Assembly (NCBI GenBank): GCA_026874595.1
Contig: CM049317.1
Span: 47,704,401-47,768,400 of the forward strand
Direction: 5' to 3'
DNA: 64,000 nucleotides
Source: Sipunculus nudus
Taxonomy: Eukaryota > Annelida > Sipuncula > Golfingiida > Sipunculidae
Both the position numbers and the translations under genes were made by a program. Shown here one piece after another: positions 20,791 to 31,652 of the stretch. How positions within the stretch are numbered: position 1 is the stretch's first letter; each line of letters starts with the position of its first letter. The notes beneath the pieces are model-generated. The model was not told the origin of the DNA, ran no database searches, and worked only from the letters and a program-made list of their open reading frames with translations.

Positions 20791-21330
20791 AGGTCTGCCA
20801 GTAGGTGGCCGGATCAAACATTTCAAGACAGACTGGGGAAAAATCACCCAAGACCCTTGCATATTACGGGCTGTAGAGGGGGTTCACATTCCATTCATAC
20901 AACCACCAGTGCAACATTACCCCCCCCCCCCCCCCAAAAAAAAACCCCACTGACCTTTCCAGTTCAGGAACAAGACATAACAGATGTAAAAATCCAAAAG
21001 ATGCTAACAAAAATGCAATCAAAGTTGTGATAGGACCCGACCCGATTGGCTGTCCAGAATGATCTGAAGGATGCCTATTTTTGCACCCCCATTACCCAGG
21101 CCAACAGGAAATTTCTAACGTTTCCCTAGAAGGGTCAAATCCTACAATTCAGAGTCCTTCCCTTTGAATTGGGAGGCGGACCATATCTATTTACAAAACT
21201 GCGAAAACCAGTCATAGCAGTGCTACGGCGACTGGACATCAGGCTGTTGATATTGCTGGACGGCGTTTTGTTGATGAATCAGAGTCATCCAGATCTTGTC
21301 AAGGACATTTTGACAGTCCCTGGCTGTTAC
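20791..21330 (+). pseudogene. DIRS reverse transcriptase fragment
   Basis: The segment reads GLPVGGRIKHF, then FKTDWGKITQDPCILRAVEG and IPFIQPPVQ, the typical N-terminal lead of DIRS RT. It goes on to LKDAYFCTPI, FRVLPFELGG and LLDGVLLMNQS, which correspond to the LKDAYF, LPFGL and YLDD motifs. The catalytic box reads LLDG in place of YLDD, so the enzyme would be inactive even without the stops. Confidence 0.85.
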
Positions 21331-21379
21331 AGTCAATAAGCCTAGTAATCGACTGGGAGAAACGCAATCTCCATCCAAC

Positions 21380-22521
21380 ACGGTATTTAGAATATTTGGG
21401 GTTCATGATAGACACCCAAAACATAACATCAGCTCTACCAGACCGAAGGTACAGACCATCAGGCAGGAGTGTCACAGTCGCAAATGACAGCAAGGGAACT
21501 GGCTCAGATCATTGGCATATTGACAGCGTCAGTCCTTGCAGTTCTGCCAGCACTATTGCGTTTTCATTGTCTTCAGATTCAGGAAACGAAAGCCCTCCTG
21601 GAAGGACATCATTCATGCGAGACTCGCATCAAATTAACGGACGACTGCAAACAGGAGTTGAAATGGTGAACCGACCATTTAGACTAGTGCGATGGCAAGA
21701 CACTAATAGCACCAACCAAAGACCTCTTAATCACAACAGGTTCGAGCAAAAAGGGGTGGGTGCAGTTTGCGGGACACTGATACCACAAAGTCAATAGAGT
21801 GTGTCAGAGAGCACACATCATATCAATGTACTGGAACTGACCGCAATTCTTTTTGCAGTCAAATCATTCGCAAAGGACAAAAACACACTGTCCCATACAT
21901 GTCCAGTCAGACGACACAGTAGCCGTCCGTGAGATACGTGCCGTGGGGGGGGGGGGGCCCGATCTCTGAATCTGTTAGTCCCTTTGGGAGTTTTGCTTGG
22001 TACGAAAGATCACAATTACAGCAGACCATCATCCGGGTCAACAGAACCAAATTGTAGACACGGCCAACGAGTTTTTCAACGACTCAAGCAATTGAAAACT
22101 GCATCCCATGATTTTTTATGGGATTCAGATTCTTATAGGCCCACTGGAGGTGGATCTCTTTGCAGACAGACTCAATGTCAAACTCCACAGGTATGTGAGC
22201 TGGAAGCCAGATCCCAGTGCAATAGCAATAAATGCTTTTTCTCGGTCATGGACAGAGTTCAAGGGTTATGCATTACCCCCGTTATGTATGATATCGAGGT
22301 GTCTAGCGAAATTTCAACAAGGAAGCGCCAACCTTGGATCTAGTGACCCCAGTATGGTAAACACAACCCTGGTATCCCATAATTTTGAAAATGAGTGTCA
22401 GGCTCCCAATCTTTTTGCCACCACACCGTCAGTTATTGACGTGCCCACAAAAGGAGGTTTACCCAATCCAACAGTAGACGCTTTCCCAAGTGGTGTGATC
22501 GGAACTGTCGGAACATTCTGA
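21380..22521 (+). pseudogene. DIRS RNase H and connector region fragment
   Basis: ARELAQIIGILTASVLAVLPA and CKQELKW (21469-21669) match the region between RT and RNase H in DIRS elements. Later, GPLEVDLFADRLN and YVSWKPDPSAIAINAFSRSW followed by GYALPPLCMI (22108-22330) match the DIRS block VDLFASRLN and YVSWRPDP. The two blocks are in different frames. Confidence 0.85.
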
Positions 22522-22543
22522 TATTAAGGAATTATTACAGGGA

Positions 22544-23207
22544 ATGTTCAATGAGAAAACCCCGGAACCACGATATTTCGAAACTTGGAATGTGGAGAAA
22601 GTATTTGTTCATTTGAAATCCATGGGTCCCAATAAAAATTTATCCTTACAGGATTCAATAATGAAGGTAACTGTGCTGATGGCTATCACAAGTATGGCAA
22701 GGGATTCAGAATTACAAAAGTTGAATCTACATTTCATGGAGCGGGATAGCAATAGGATCTGTTTTCGGTTTAAAGTGAAACTTAAACCAAACGACCTAGT
22801 AAACCCAACAATTGTTTCCATGAAATACACCCAGGACCCGAGCTTACATATGGTGAGTTATCTTAACACATACCTGTAGCGCACAGGTCATTACAGAACA
22901 CAGGCAAATTCAAATGTCCCAGGTGCTGGTAAGTTTTGTCAGGCCCCACAAGCCTATTGTGCCATTAACAATAGCCAGATGGCTGCAGATGATCATGGCA
23001 AGAGCGGGAATTGATACATCTACATCCAAAGCCCATTCCACTAGGACAGCTGCAGGCTCTAAAGCCAGTTTACAAGGGTTATCTACTGAACAAATATTTA
23101 GCAAAGCGAATTGGTCCAGAGCAAGATTTCACAGATTCGACCACAAAGATATTGATACAATCTCTGTTGACAAATTCCAAGGTCCTGTTTTGACACTGCA
23201 CTCATGA
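22544..23207 (+). pseudogene. DIRS tyrosine recombinase fragment
   Basis: PRYFETWNVEKVFVHLKSMG, then the catalytic-Arg region MARDSELQKL (22544-22879), and after a frameshift HKPIVPLTIARWLQ and KAHSTRTAAGSKA (22914-23207) match the retroelement tyrosine recombinase, including the H-x-x-R box. Where the family usually has FYHK or FYNK with the nucleophilic Tyr, this copy reads RFDHKDI, so the nucleophile appears lost. Confidence 0.88.
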
Positions 23208-23248
23208 GCCTTGAACACACAGTAGTAACTGCGGAAGATTAATGAAAT

Positions 23249-23820
23249 GGAATTTTATATTTTCATCCGTGCCTCGTAGAGGTATGCAATGAAATTGGAA
23301 TTCCATGAGTAGCAATTATTATGACAACCACTTTCCCACCCTCTTTAGTGACATGACAAGATCGTGCAGCGACATTTGTTGTTATCTTTGCAGATACTGA
23401 ATGCCAATAGCTCCTTTGACGGCTACCTGTAGATAAGAAGTTTCACCTATCAAATATTCTTCATAGATTAGAAGTTTCAAGGTTCTACTAGTTACGTTTG
23501 AAGACAAGTGCTGAAGTTATCCTATCGAGTTACCTAGAGAGAGGGCGGCTGTGGGGAGGTTTCACTCTTGGTGGGAATAATCAGGTCATGAATTAATCTC
23601 TGTCAACTTGTACAACAATTAGTTCTTGTACAAGTTGATAACTTATTGAATTTAGCGTTGATTAGCAGGAAACGAAGGCCGGATGTGGATTTGAGGTCAC
23701 ACTCGAATGGTTCTTTCTCTTAATTTTTTTAAAATGTGCTAAAACCTATAGGCATATTAACTCTTTGAATTCCAATTTCATTGCATGCCTCTATCAGGCA
23801 CTGATGAAATAATAAAATTC
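23249..23820. repeat. Inverted repeat pair after the DIRS recombinase
   Basis: The arms 23249-23303 and 23766-23820 are reverse complements with a few mismatches. Arm 1 contains ATGCAATGAAATTGGAATTC and arm 2 GAATTCCAATTTCATTGCAT. About 460 bp separates them. Such arms at the 3' side fit terminal or internal complementary repeats of DIRS-like elements; a separate small element is the alternative. Confidence 0.8.
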
Positions 23821-23902
23821 TTTAGGTTTGGCAAGCTGCCAAACACCCAGTACGTTTGCGCTAGATAAGCTAAAATCTGATTGGCTCAGCGTGTGAGGAA
23901 AC

Positions 23903-24133
23903 ATGGCTGCGTCCATCCCAAGGTCGTGTGGCACTGCAACAGAAGAAATATGCAAACATAACTGGCCACACCAGCAAGTCAGTATAGAGACTTTATTGAA
24001 AGGTGACGATTGCATCGTGTGTATTCCAACGGATGGTGGAAAAGGTCTGTGCTACCAAGCAATTTCGAGCGAAGTGCAGATTGACCGGCACCTAGAAGAA
24101 CATGCGATAGTGCTGGTGATACCTGCAATGTGA
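23903..24133 (+). pseudogene. RecQ-like helicase N-terminal fragment
   Basis: An open frame of 76 codons reads HNWPHQQVSIETLLKGDDCI, then VCIPTDGGKGLCYQAISS, and ends IVLVIPAM before a stop. This is the Q-motif and Walker A region of RecQ/DEAD-type helicases (usual PTGGGKSLCYQ). The Gly to Asp and Ser to Gly changes spoil the nucleotide loop. It stands between the DIRS inverted repeat and the Gypsy relic, with no later helicase motifs recognised. It could be a host-gene retrocopy or element cargo. Confidence 0.6.
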
Positions 24134-24575
24134 TTGGTTAAAGAGATGTGATCTCAGCTTGGAATCTATGGGGAGATGAATTCCTGGCCATACGTAATAC
24201 ACGCGCACGGAAAATCTAATGTAAATCTACCGTCATTTATCAATTGGAGGGATTCTCATGTTCCATTACCTCCGGCAGATGATGCTTTGGCCTTCAGGCT
24301 TCCATGGATTCAGATCCTTAGACTATCGACGTTATCCGGAGATGCCAACACAAAGGGAGATGTTTGTCTGCACCATTGGAAGATTGAGAAGGACAGCTGC
24401 AGATGTCCTGACATGGATGACGGAAAACTCAGTTCCAGAGTCCAAAGTTACTATCGTCGATTTATCAAAGGCTCTGCTCTCTCCTGAAGGGAATCGGCCT
24501 TAATGATGTAGGAAAATTCCAATCCACCCTGCTGGAATGGAATTAATCTGCACAATATACATTTGACTTCTGAAT

Positions 24576-25000
24576 CGCTTGCTGTCAGAACCACCAGTGT
24601 AAGAGTATGCGGATTATAGTCTGTCATTCACTCTTCATACCGATGCATCTGCAGATGGTTAGGGGCAGCCTTGAACCAGAACCAAAATGGGAGCGACCGA
24701 GTCATCGCTTACTCAAGTCTCGGCTTGAATAAATCGGAAAGTCATTATGCGGCTCATAAGCATGGATATCTGGTACTGATGTGGGCGGTCTGTGAAAAAG
24801 TTTCATGATTACCTCTACGGCAGACTATTTGACGTTTTCACGGACAACAATCTACTGAATTACTGAAATACCAGCGCGATGCTGGATGCAACCGGTCATC
24901 GATGGCTAGCAGATCCCGCCAATTTCGACCTCACCATCCACTGCCGCTCGGGGAAGAAAATCCTCGACGCTGATCCCCTTTCCCGGATTCCGAGATCGAT
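24576..25000 (+). pseudogene. Gypsy RNase H fragment
   Basis: FTLHTDASADG begins the domain (the usual catalytic-Asp box TDAS). It is followed by RVIAYSSRGLNKSESHY in shifted frames, KFHDYLYGRLFDVFTDNN, then LDATGHRWLADPANFDLTIH and RSGKKILDADPLSR. Each block is a standard Ty3/Gypsy RNase H and tether motif. Stops occur between blocks. Confidence 0.88.
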
Positions 25001-25286
25001 CCACGTCAGTTCTCCAACACTGTAGGCAGTATTCCACAGTCATCAAACCGATTTTCTCGTAGAATTAGTCTGTTTGTCCCAGTCACCTATTTTACGTAGC
25101 AAGGATCCAGTGACAGACGATGAAATCTCCAGTATCACCCATGACCAGTGATCTCGGTACCAAGTACCTGATGACATCATTGGTCCAGTGCTTGGTTCTT
25201 TTTAGCGGGGGAGGAGGTCGATAGATGGACCAGCTAGAGCAGAATCAGATTTTAGGATACTTTTTCAAGGATGGGATCGACTGTGT

Positions 25287-26290
25287 TTGAAAGATGGTGT
25301 TCTCTACCGTCGTTGTACCATTTCCGGCCAAACGAGATATCAGTTGATACTTAGTAGATGTCTTCGGGAAGAAGCAATCAAAAGCCTCCATTATGACAGT
25401 GGACACATTGGTTATGAGCGCCTGGACGACCTTGTACGTTCCAGATTCTACTGGCCTAGGATGGCAAGGGATGTCAAGATGAGGATACAAGGTTGTGAAC
25501 GATGCGTACGACGAAAGACTTCTACCACTAAGTTATGTGCATCTATGATGAACACGACATCAACCTATCCCATGGGACTCATCTGTATAGATTAGATGTC
25601 TTTGGAAGAGTCAAGAGGCGGAATGCCCAACATTTTAGTTATCACGGACCATTTTACAAGATACGCCATCGCCATTCCAACGAAGAACCAAACTGCTTAA
25701 ACAACTGCTTATGCCCTATTTCATCATCTTTCAGTGCATTACGGCATATCAACCAGAAGTCACAGTGACCAGGGCCGGAATAAGGGACTCATTAGGGACC
25801 TCTGCAAAATTACTGGGATAAGGAAGAGTCGAACCACTCCTTATTATCCCATAAGGTATGGGATATGCGAGCGCTTTAACTGAACTTTGTTTCAGACACT
25901 TGGTACACTTTCGGAAGACAAAAAGGCAGATTGGAAATCATACGTTCCGAGTCTCGTACACACCCATTATGCCACAAAGCACGAAAGTACCAGATTTTTG
26001 CCGTTCTACCTAATGTTTTTGGCAGACATCTAAGACTACCAGTGGATGTAGCGTTAGGGATACGTCCGGAAAAAGAAGAGAAAGAATGATACCCATCGGA
26101 GTTTGTCCGTGATTTCCGGAAAGGATGCTGTATGCATATGACATCGCTCCCACTGAATCAGAGAAAGCAGCAAAAAGATTAAAAGAGCGATACGATTTAA
26201 ATGTTTGCGAAACGCAATTACACCCTTCGCCTGAAAAGGGAAGCACAAACTGGCCGATCACTGGGAGAAAGAAGTTTACATCGTTGAGGC
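25287..26290 (+). pseudogene. Gypsy integrase fragment
   Basis: The H2C2 zinc finger is intact (HYDSGH and CERCVRRK around RFYWPRMARDV, 25287-25595). The catalytic core follows in other frames: NILVITDHFTRYA (first Asp), HSDQG (second Asp, about 25758) and YGICERFN (Glu, about 25860). STRFLPFYLMF marks the GPY-side end. Frameshifts make it non-functional. Confidence 0.88.
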
Positions 26291-26799
26291 ACAGCCAATT
26301 GAGGAAAGATACCAGTCTACATTGTTCGCAAGGAAGATGGAAAGGACCAAAGGAGGACTTTGCACAGAAACATGCTGCTTTCGCTAGCAACAACTACCGG
26401 TTTGTGATCAGGCAGACTCAAAGAAACCCCGGAAAGGGACCGTCACGAAAAGAGATTCTGATTATGATGTATCAGAGTAGGAGGTTGAATCCGAGGACGA
26501 GCTCATGTTGACAGAAACAGAGCTAAACCCGTCAGCATGGGAATTTGAACCTCACATCGTTGACTCTCAGAATAATGGAAGTGAGAATAACGATACCAGG
26601 GTTGATACTGTTGGAACGGTGAGAGACTGATATGTGTTGAAGAACAGCCCGTCCACATCACCCGGACGGAAGCGATGCGTGAAACACCGATTCCTCGAGC
26701 ACAAACTACGACGGGCCAACCCAAAGTGATCATATCTGGATCATCGTAGGTCATCCAGGAATCGAAAGCCACCTCAGTGATTCAAGCCTGAAGACTACA

Positions 26800-27427
26800 G
26801 TTTGTCTCATATTAGCACATTCCCAAAACACCTACCTTGACTGCGGCCATTATTGTTCGCAACAGCTAATGTATGAGGTGATGAATGAGGTATCTTATAT
26901 TATGATTATTGTGTAGAATAAGTGATCATTTTAATGTTCATTTGATGTTAATTACCTGCCAGGAAGTGGTCATAAGCTCTTGGTCCGGTGCACGTGTAAC
27001 AAACAGTTACTCCTCTTATACGTATTGAGCTGTGCACACACGTTGGTATAGAATACATCTCCTGTTAACGGGATTCCTAGCACAGGGTAAGTTATAAGTT
27101 TAGCACATATTATAATTAAGTTATATGGCTATTGTGACTGTGAACACACTAAATGGTCAGATATTAGTAACAGGTCAAAATAGCATTCCATTCTCAGAAC
27201 CATTAAGGATGCGTTATTTTTGTTATTATTATCACCTGGACTGCATGTTCTTTGTCTTGTTTTGCTGGTATCGTATTTATATATTATTTGTATTATATTT
27301 GTAGAATCTAAAACCAATGTTACAACATCCACCACTGAACAAACTGTTATTCCTTCCCGTGCTTGGTCAGTATTGACTAGCTGCTCTTTGGTATGAGAGA
27401 GACGGCATCATCTGGATTCGATCCCAT
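26800..27427. other. Non-coding DNA after the Gypsy relic
   Basis: No gene is recognised. The stretch may include remains of the 3' LTR of the Gypsy element, but no pair of matching long repeats is available to show it. Confidence 0.4.
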
Positions 27428-27879
27428 GTTACTGAAAAATTTCGCGCAGGGGAAATATTGGGCCGATCCCGGATTCGGAGCCATGTCGGTGCCGCAAATG
27501 TCCGGCGTTCAAACTACTTCGCTAGAAAAGGAAGGTTCACCGGCGAGACAGTTCGGTCCGCTTTTTTATGTGCACCCCGTAACACCCACACTCTTAAGAG
27601 CGTTCTGCTTTCAGAACAAGATTAATTATCCCAGGAGTCTTACTATTGGTGAATTAGGTGGCGGTAAGTACTCAATTACTTCAAACAACCATTCCCCGGG
27701 CCCCAATGTTGGGTTTAATCCCGGACGAGCCCCCATTTGTAACGGAAACATTTTGCTCAGGGGAAAATATTGGACCGATCCCGGATTCAGTGGCGCACAT
27801 GTCCGGCGTTCCAACCGCTGCGCTAGAAAGGAAGCTTCACCAGCGAGACAGTTCGATCCGGTTCTTTATGTGCACCTCG

Positions 27880-27883
<4 letters not shown>
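27428..27883 (-). mobile_element. Dimeric tRNA-like element, copy 1
   Basis: Two diverged units (27428-27583 and 27739-27883) in the same orientation flank a 155-bp linker. On the minus strand each reads GTTACGGGGTG-like, AAGCGGACCGAACTGTC, an A-box-like GCGAAGCGGTTGG, a B-box region around GTTCGAATCC (eroded here), and GGATC-GCCCAATATTT. The linker wording CTTAAGAGCGTTCTGC-TTCAGAACAAGA and GGACGAGCCCCCATTT is the same as in the second dimer at 54450-54885. A CA microsatellite extends from the end of the second unit. Confidence 0.82.

Positions 27884-27925
<42 letters not shown>
27882..27925. repeat. (CA)n microsatellite
   Basis: About 22 CA units abut the end of the dimeric tRNA-like element, followed by a short AT run. 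Confidence 0.97.
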
Positions 27926-27934
<9 letters not shown>

Positions 27935-28085
27935 GTATATGCTTGTAGAACGAATCCAATTCAATCTCATTTCAAAATGCAGGCATAATCCTAATCCCTT
28001 TACATTCCCACCTGACCATGGCTGAGTACATCTGACCATTGCGACAGCATAAAAACGCATGTTAATATGTAACTGGCCATTTTCG

Positions 28086-28086
<1 letters not shown>

Positions 28087-28135
<49 letters not shown>
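28087..28135. repeat. (AT)n microsatellite
   Basis: A pure AT run of about 49 bp, some 300 bp upstream of the duplicated transporter exon. Confidence 0.97.
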
Positions 28136-28138
<3 letters not shown>

Positions 28139-28437
28139 TGCAAACACAGTGTAATGGATATGCTTGTAATATAATATTATATAACAAAATATCCTCGTTG
28201 TTTCACCATATTGCACATAAAAAAACCTAGATAAAATATCGTAGATTAAAACATTTATCGTAAAATTTAATAAACAGAAGATTTGTACTCAAGTAATAAA
28301 AAAAAACATAAATCTTGGCCCATCTTTAATGTTGTCTCACTAAGTAGTGGTGTTCTAAAGCCAAATTGAAGACACACATACTTGAGTAGCTTTATTCACT
28401 GGTCTGTAGATTTTTCTGTGACTACATGCTATGACAG

Positions 28438-28568
28438 GGACAAGCTGCATCATATGGCCGCTACTGGCGTGTGTCATGGCCGCTCTCCCGCTGTTGTTGT
28501 TGCTTAAAGAGACGTACGGCGGACTCCACAGAAGAAGCAAAGGATCGTCTTTTAGCGCCACCTGTTGA
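28438..28568 (+). pseudogene. Diverged second copy of the SLC49A4-like terminal exon
   Basis: After an AG acceptor at 28436-28437 and in the same phase as exon 11, the sequence encodes GTSCIIWPLLACVMAALPLL and then LLLKETYGGL. This parallels GTSWIMWSLLACAVASLPLL and LLLKETYGRL of exon 11. The tail then differs and stops at TGA 28566-28568. In another frame the nucleotides still read APPVENTVNE, matching ASPVEKTINN of the true tail, so at least one frameshift separates them. No copies of exons 1-10 were found nearby. It may be an exon-duplication relic, the end of a lost tandem gene copy, or an alternative last exon used by long splicing from 12328. Confidence 0.85.
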
Positions 28569-29096
28569 GAATACTGTTAATGAAATTTCTACACGTGGCT
28601 TTTTTATTGAAAAAAAAAAAAAAAAACCGTAGCCTAATACATGTCAAGGTAAAACAAAGGAGGAAGAAAACCTTTCGTGTGTGGACTTTACCTTAAAGTA
28701 AAGATAATTAGAAATTTGTGTTGGTCCGCATTCGTTTGCATTTTGACAAATAGTCAATAATCATTATGAGTTTTCTTTCATGGAATGATAGAAAGTTGCA
28801 TTATGAAGGCATTTATATTTAAAATATGTTTAAGCGTATCATAATGATGACTCCATCGATAGTATACCATCTATGGTAAAATCGTGTACTCACGGGCGTC
28901 AATACTGTGTGGTATATATCCCCCTTTTTACCAATAATCGGGGGTGGGGTGGGTGGGGGGGGGGGGGGGTGTGGTCAGTGTAATGATCCCCGCTGCTATT
29001 CAGAGAATAGTATATTTAGGAAATGAAAATGAAAGATATTAAAGACTAGCCTTTTTATAGACTTTGTTTATATAAGCTCAGTGTCATGTCACTCTT
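28569..29096. other. Non-coding DNA
   Basis: Poly-A at 28610-28626 and poly-G near 28951-28969 are the only notable features. Nothing coding is supported. Confidence 0.6.
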
Positions 29097-29222
29097 CTAT
29101 GTTGACGGGTAATAGAGGACTTGTCACACATTCTTATATCATTGTTATATGTTGAGCGGTAATAGGGGGTTTGCCACATATCATGTCATTGTAATATGTT
29201 GAGCAATAGTAGAAGGTTTGAC
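29097..29222. repeat. Three-copy degenerate tandem repeat, about 50 bp
   Basis: TATGTTGA-GG-TAATAG-GG and the following TTG-CACA-AT recur at about 29098, 29147 and 29194. The last copy is partial. Confidence 0.75.
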
Positions 29223-30102
29223 CAAGTCTGGATATAAATACAGAGCACGTGAGTGTCACGGCGCTCAGATGAAATTATGAAAAAGTTTGTATAAAGTAAT
29301 ATATGGATCGGGAACAGTTTATTTTGTTTATCACTATTTGATAATTGCACATAATACATACATATGGAGTTGTCTGTGTCCTAATATGGACTACATGACA
29401 GATACCAAAGCTACTCAAAATCACAGTATCAGTAACAGTATCTCAACTAAGTGACTGTAATATGCATGTGAAAATAGCCACTGGGAATGTATGAAACGAT
29501 GTCAGTTATAAACAAGGAAGAAAGAGGAGATGAGTTGATCAAAGTAAAACAATATATATTAAATTTACTAACTCTTAAGATGGTTTTAAAAATAATCAAA
29601 ATATTATATTTTTTAATTAGAATAAACTACATTTAATAAGCATGTAAAAACGAGCTATTTAGGTATACCGTGTGAAAAAAATGAAAATATTTTCGTGGAT
29701 GAAAGATCAATTTCAAGACACAAGATTTAAAAGGACACAGGAATGTCATAAAGCTCCTACGAGCACCCATTCCATTCTTCTTTTGTACTACAAAGAAATC
29801 TAATCAAACCAGATATATAACAATATTAATAGAATTCTTTTAGATGTGTAATTCCTGTGCTGTTACATCATGCAATGTTTGTAGACCGAATCCATGCATT
29901 TAATTTTGCAGCAAGTTCAAAATTGTGAAGAGCCCCAGCAGATTTTGTTAACTATATAATTTTACCATTTTGTATATCGTCAACTTTTATTTTAAACGTT
30001 AACCAATGTTTATTACGATACACGTGTGTTTGGGAAATAATATTAATCCATATGTTCCAGAGAAAATATATCTTTCATAAAAAGATTTCAAGAATCATCT
30101 GT

Positions 30103-30138
<36 letters not shown>

Positions 30139-31553
30139 ATTGCTCATTATGTATATACACACAACAATGAAAATTCAGGGAGATGCAAACTTATTTTGAG
30201 GTGCAAATCCGCCACCCGTCACTTTTACTCGAACCAAAGAGAACATATAAAAAAGTTAGGCTATTTTAGATCAACACACAAAGGGATAAAAATATATAAG
30301 AACACAGGGAAATTGGTACTTTTGCACTGGGGTCCTAACGGGTCAACTTGAAAAGAAAAATCTGTAAGCTTAAAAACATAGATTAATTCATTAATTCTAT
30401 AATTTCTGATGATTCTTTACTCATGGAGGTTGTTTGTATCCCTCCGTTGTCCGACTCATCTAGATATGTAAAACTCTATTTAGCCGAGCCTGTATTGGAC
30501 AAATCCACCGTCCCGGGATGCCAGCTTCAATGACATCTTGGGATCAGCTTCTCTATTTTTCTGTCATTACTTCCGTCTTCTCTCCTGGGAAGATAAAACC
30601 CTCAGTTCTGAAGCCAGGGGCATCGCTCATGATTGAAGCCTGTGTCATTCATCAGGAAAGATTGGCAATGCCCAAGAAAGTAATTGATGTTCTACATAAA
30701 ACCGCCGTCCTCAAGTCGGATGATAGATATGTCCCTCTTCCGGGTGTAATCACCCCAGCCCAAATTTTTTTTTTATTTTATAACCTATTCTCCGTGGTTT
30801 TTATTTCTGGCACTTAAGGAAGAAAACTTGGCTTGCATGGGTACGAGTCAGCACATGAAGCAAAAGTTTTCCTGTGGTGGTGATGGATTGTTTAGCCTGA
30901 AGGGGACGGTTGCCTGTTTTGTTTGGCCTCTTCGCTTTTGTTTCCCTGTTCTAATCTCCCTATAAACTCCTTTCCATCATGTTTGCAGCTGGTTTCACTG
31001 AGGCGTCCTTGTAGTAGTATTGATTCTGCTGATAATATCCATTAAAACCGATTGTTTAGCAAGAAAGTCCCGTCTCTAGAGGCGTAAACGTCAAACTAAG
31101 CGACTCTCAACACGATTCTACCACGATCACGAGAATAGCGAGACCTACAATAAACATAATTTGTGACTGGGTAAAGGTTTGCTGACTGGCATTGTAATTT
31201 GTCTTTTTATTAACAGAAGGCGCAAGTTTACACATTTGAAACAGCAAAGTACTGATAAGAACCCAGAGAGAATAGGTGTTAATAACATAAATGTAATTGT
31301 TAAAGAAACACAATTGTAACAACTTTTATGCTCCTGCCTATATAAAAGAAACAGTGGCGTCATTGTGGCGTGTAGCTGGCGGGACGCAGCCTTGTGTTAT
31401 ACATAGTATTAAATTAATGAGTTTTTTTTCGCTTATTGCTTAATGCTCTTCCATAACACGACGATAAACACGCCGTTATGAGACCACACTAAACTCTGCG
31501 GCACCACGACATCCTGCTGCATGGATAAACATCTCCAACAGCAGTGGATAATC
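29223..31553. other. Non-coding DNA
   Basis: No supported gene. An open frame of 99 codons at 30518-30817 has no recognised family and no splice or start context that would support it. A short AT run is at 30110-30134. Confidence 0.5.
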
Positions 31554-31652
31554 TACGCTCCCAAGGCAGCGGAAATCTTGCGCTTCTAAAGAAGCAACTG
31601 ATTTGCGATATAGGTAATAGGCCTATAGGTAAAGCTCTGTGTAAAGAGCGTA
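31554..31652. mobile_element. 99-bp MITE with perfect 9-bp target-site duplication
   Basis: The element begins TACGCTC and ends GAGCGTA, and is flanked on both sides by TGGATAATC (31545-31553 and 31653-31661). Its left and right halves match the two ends of the 699-bp element at 60101-60799, so it is an internal-deletion derivative of the same family. A 9-bp duplication suggests a Mutator-like (MULE) transposase. Confidence 0.9.

Larger units (their letters stand above)
20433..23207 (+). mobile_element. DIRS-type tyrosine-recombinase retrotransposon relic
   Basis: Domains occur in DIRS order across about 2.8 kb: a possible gag end, reverse transcriptase, RNase H with the methylase-like connector, and a tyrosine recombinase. 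The parts lie in all three frames, so many frameshifts and stops have accumulated. Poly-C and poly-G tracts interrupt it near 20930 and 21945. No 5' terminal repeat was found, so the left side appears truncated or merged with the CR1-like relic. Confidence 0.85.
24576..26790 (+). mobile_element. Ty3/Gypsy retrotransposon relic (RNase H, integrase)
   Basis: The 3' half of a Gypsy pol lies here in several frames: RNase H at 24576-25000, the integrase zinc finger at 25287-25595, the integrase core to about 25900, and a C-terminal region to about 26790. Protease and RT parts were not recognised upstream. The LTRs could not be placed with confidence. Confidence 0.85.

Noticed and set aside
27129-27335. 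68-codon minus-strand frame
   Set aside because: No family resemblance and no supporting signals.
30518-30817. 99-codon plus-strand frame
   Set aside because: No recognised domain; the end is low-complexity Phe from a poly-T run.
31107-31322. 71-codon minus-strand frame with a hydrophobic end
   Set aside because: No start context, splice sites or recognised family; AT-rich DNA yields hydrophobic frames by chance.
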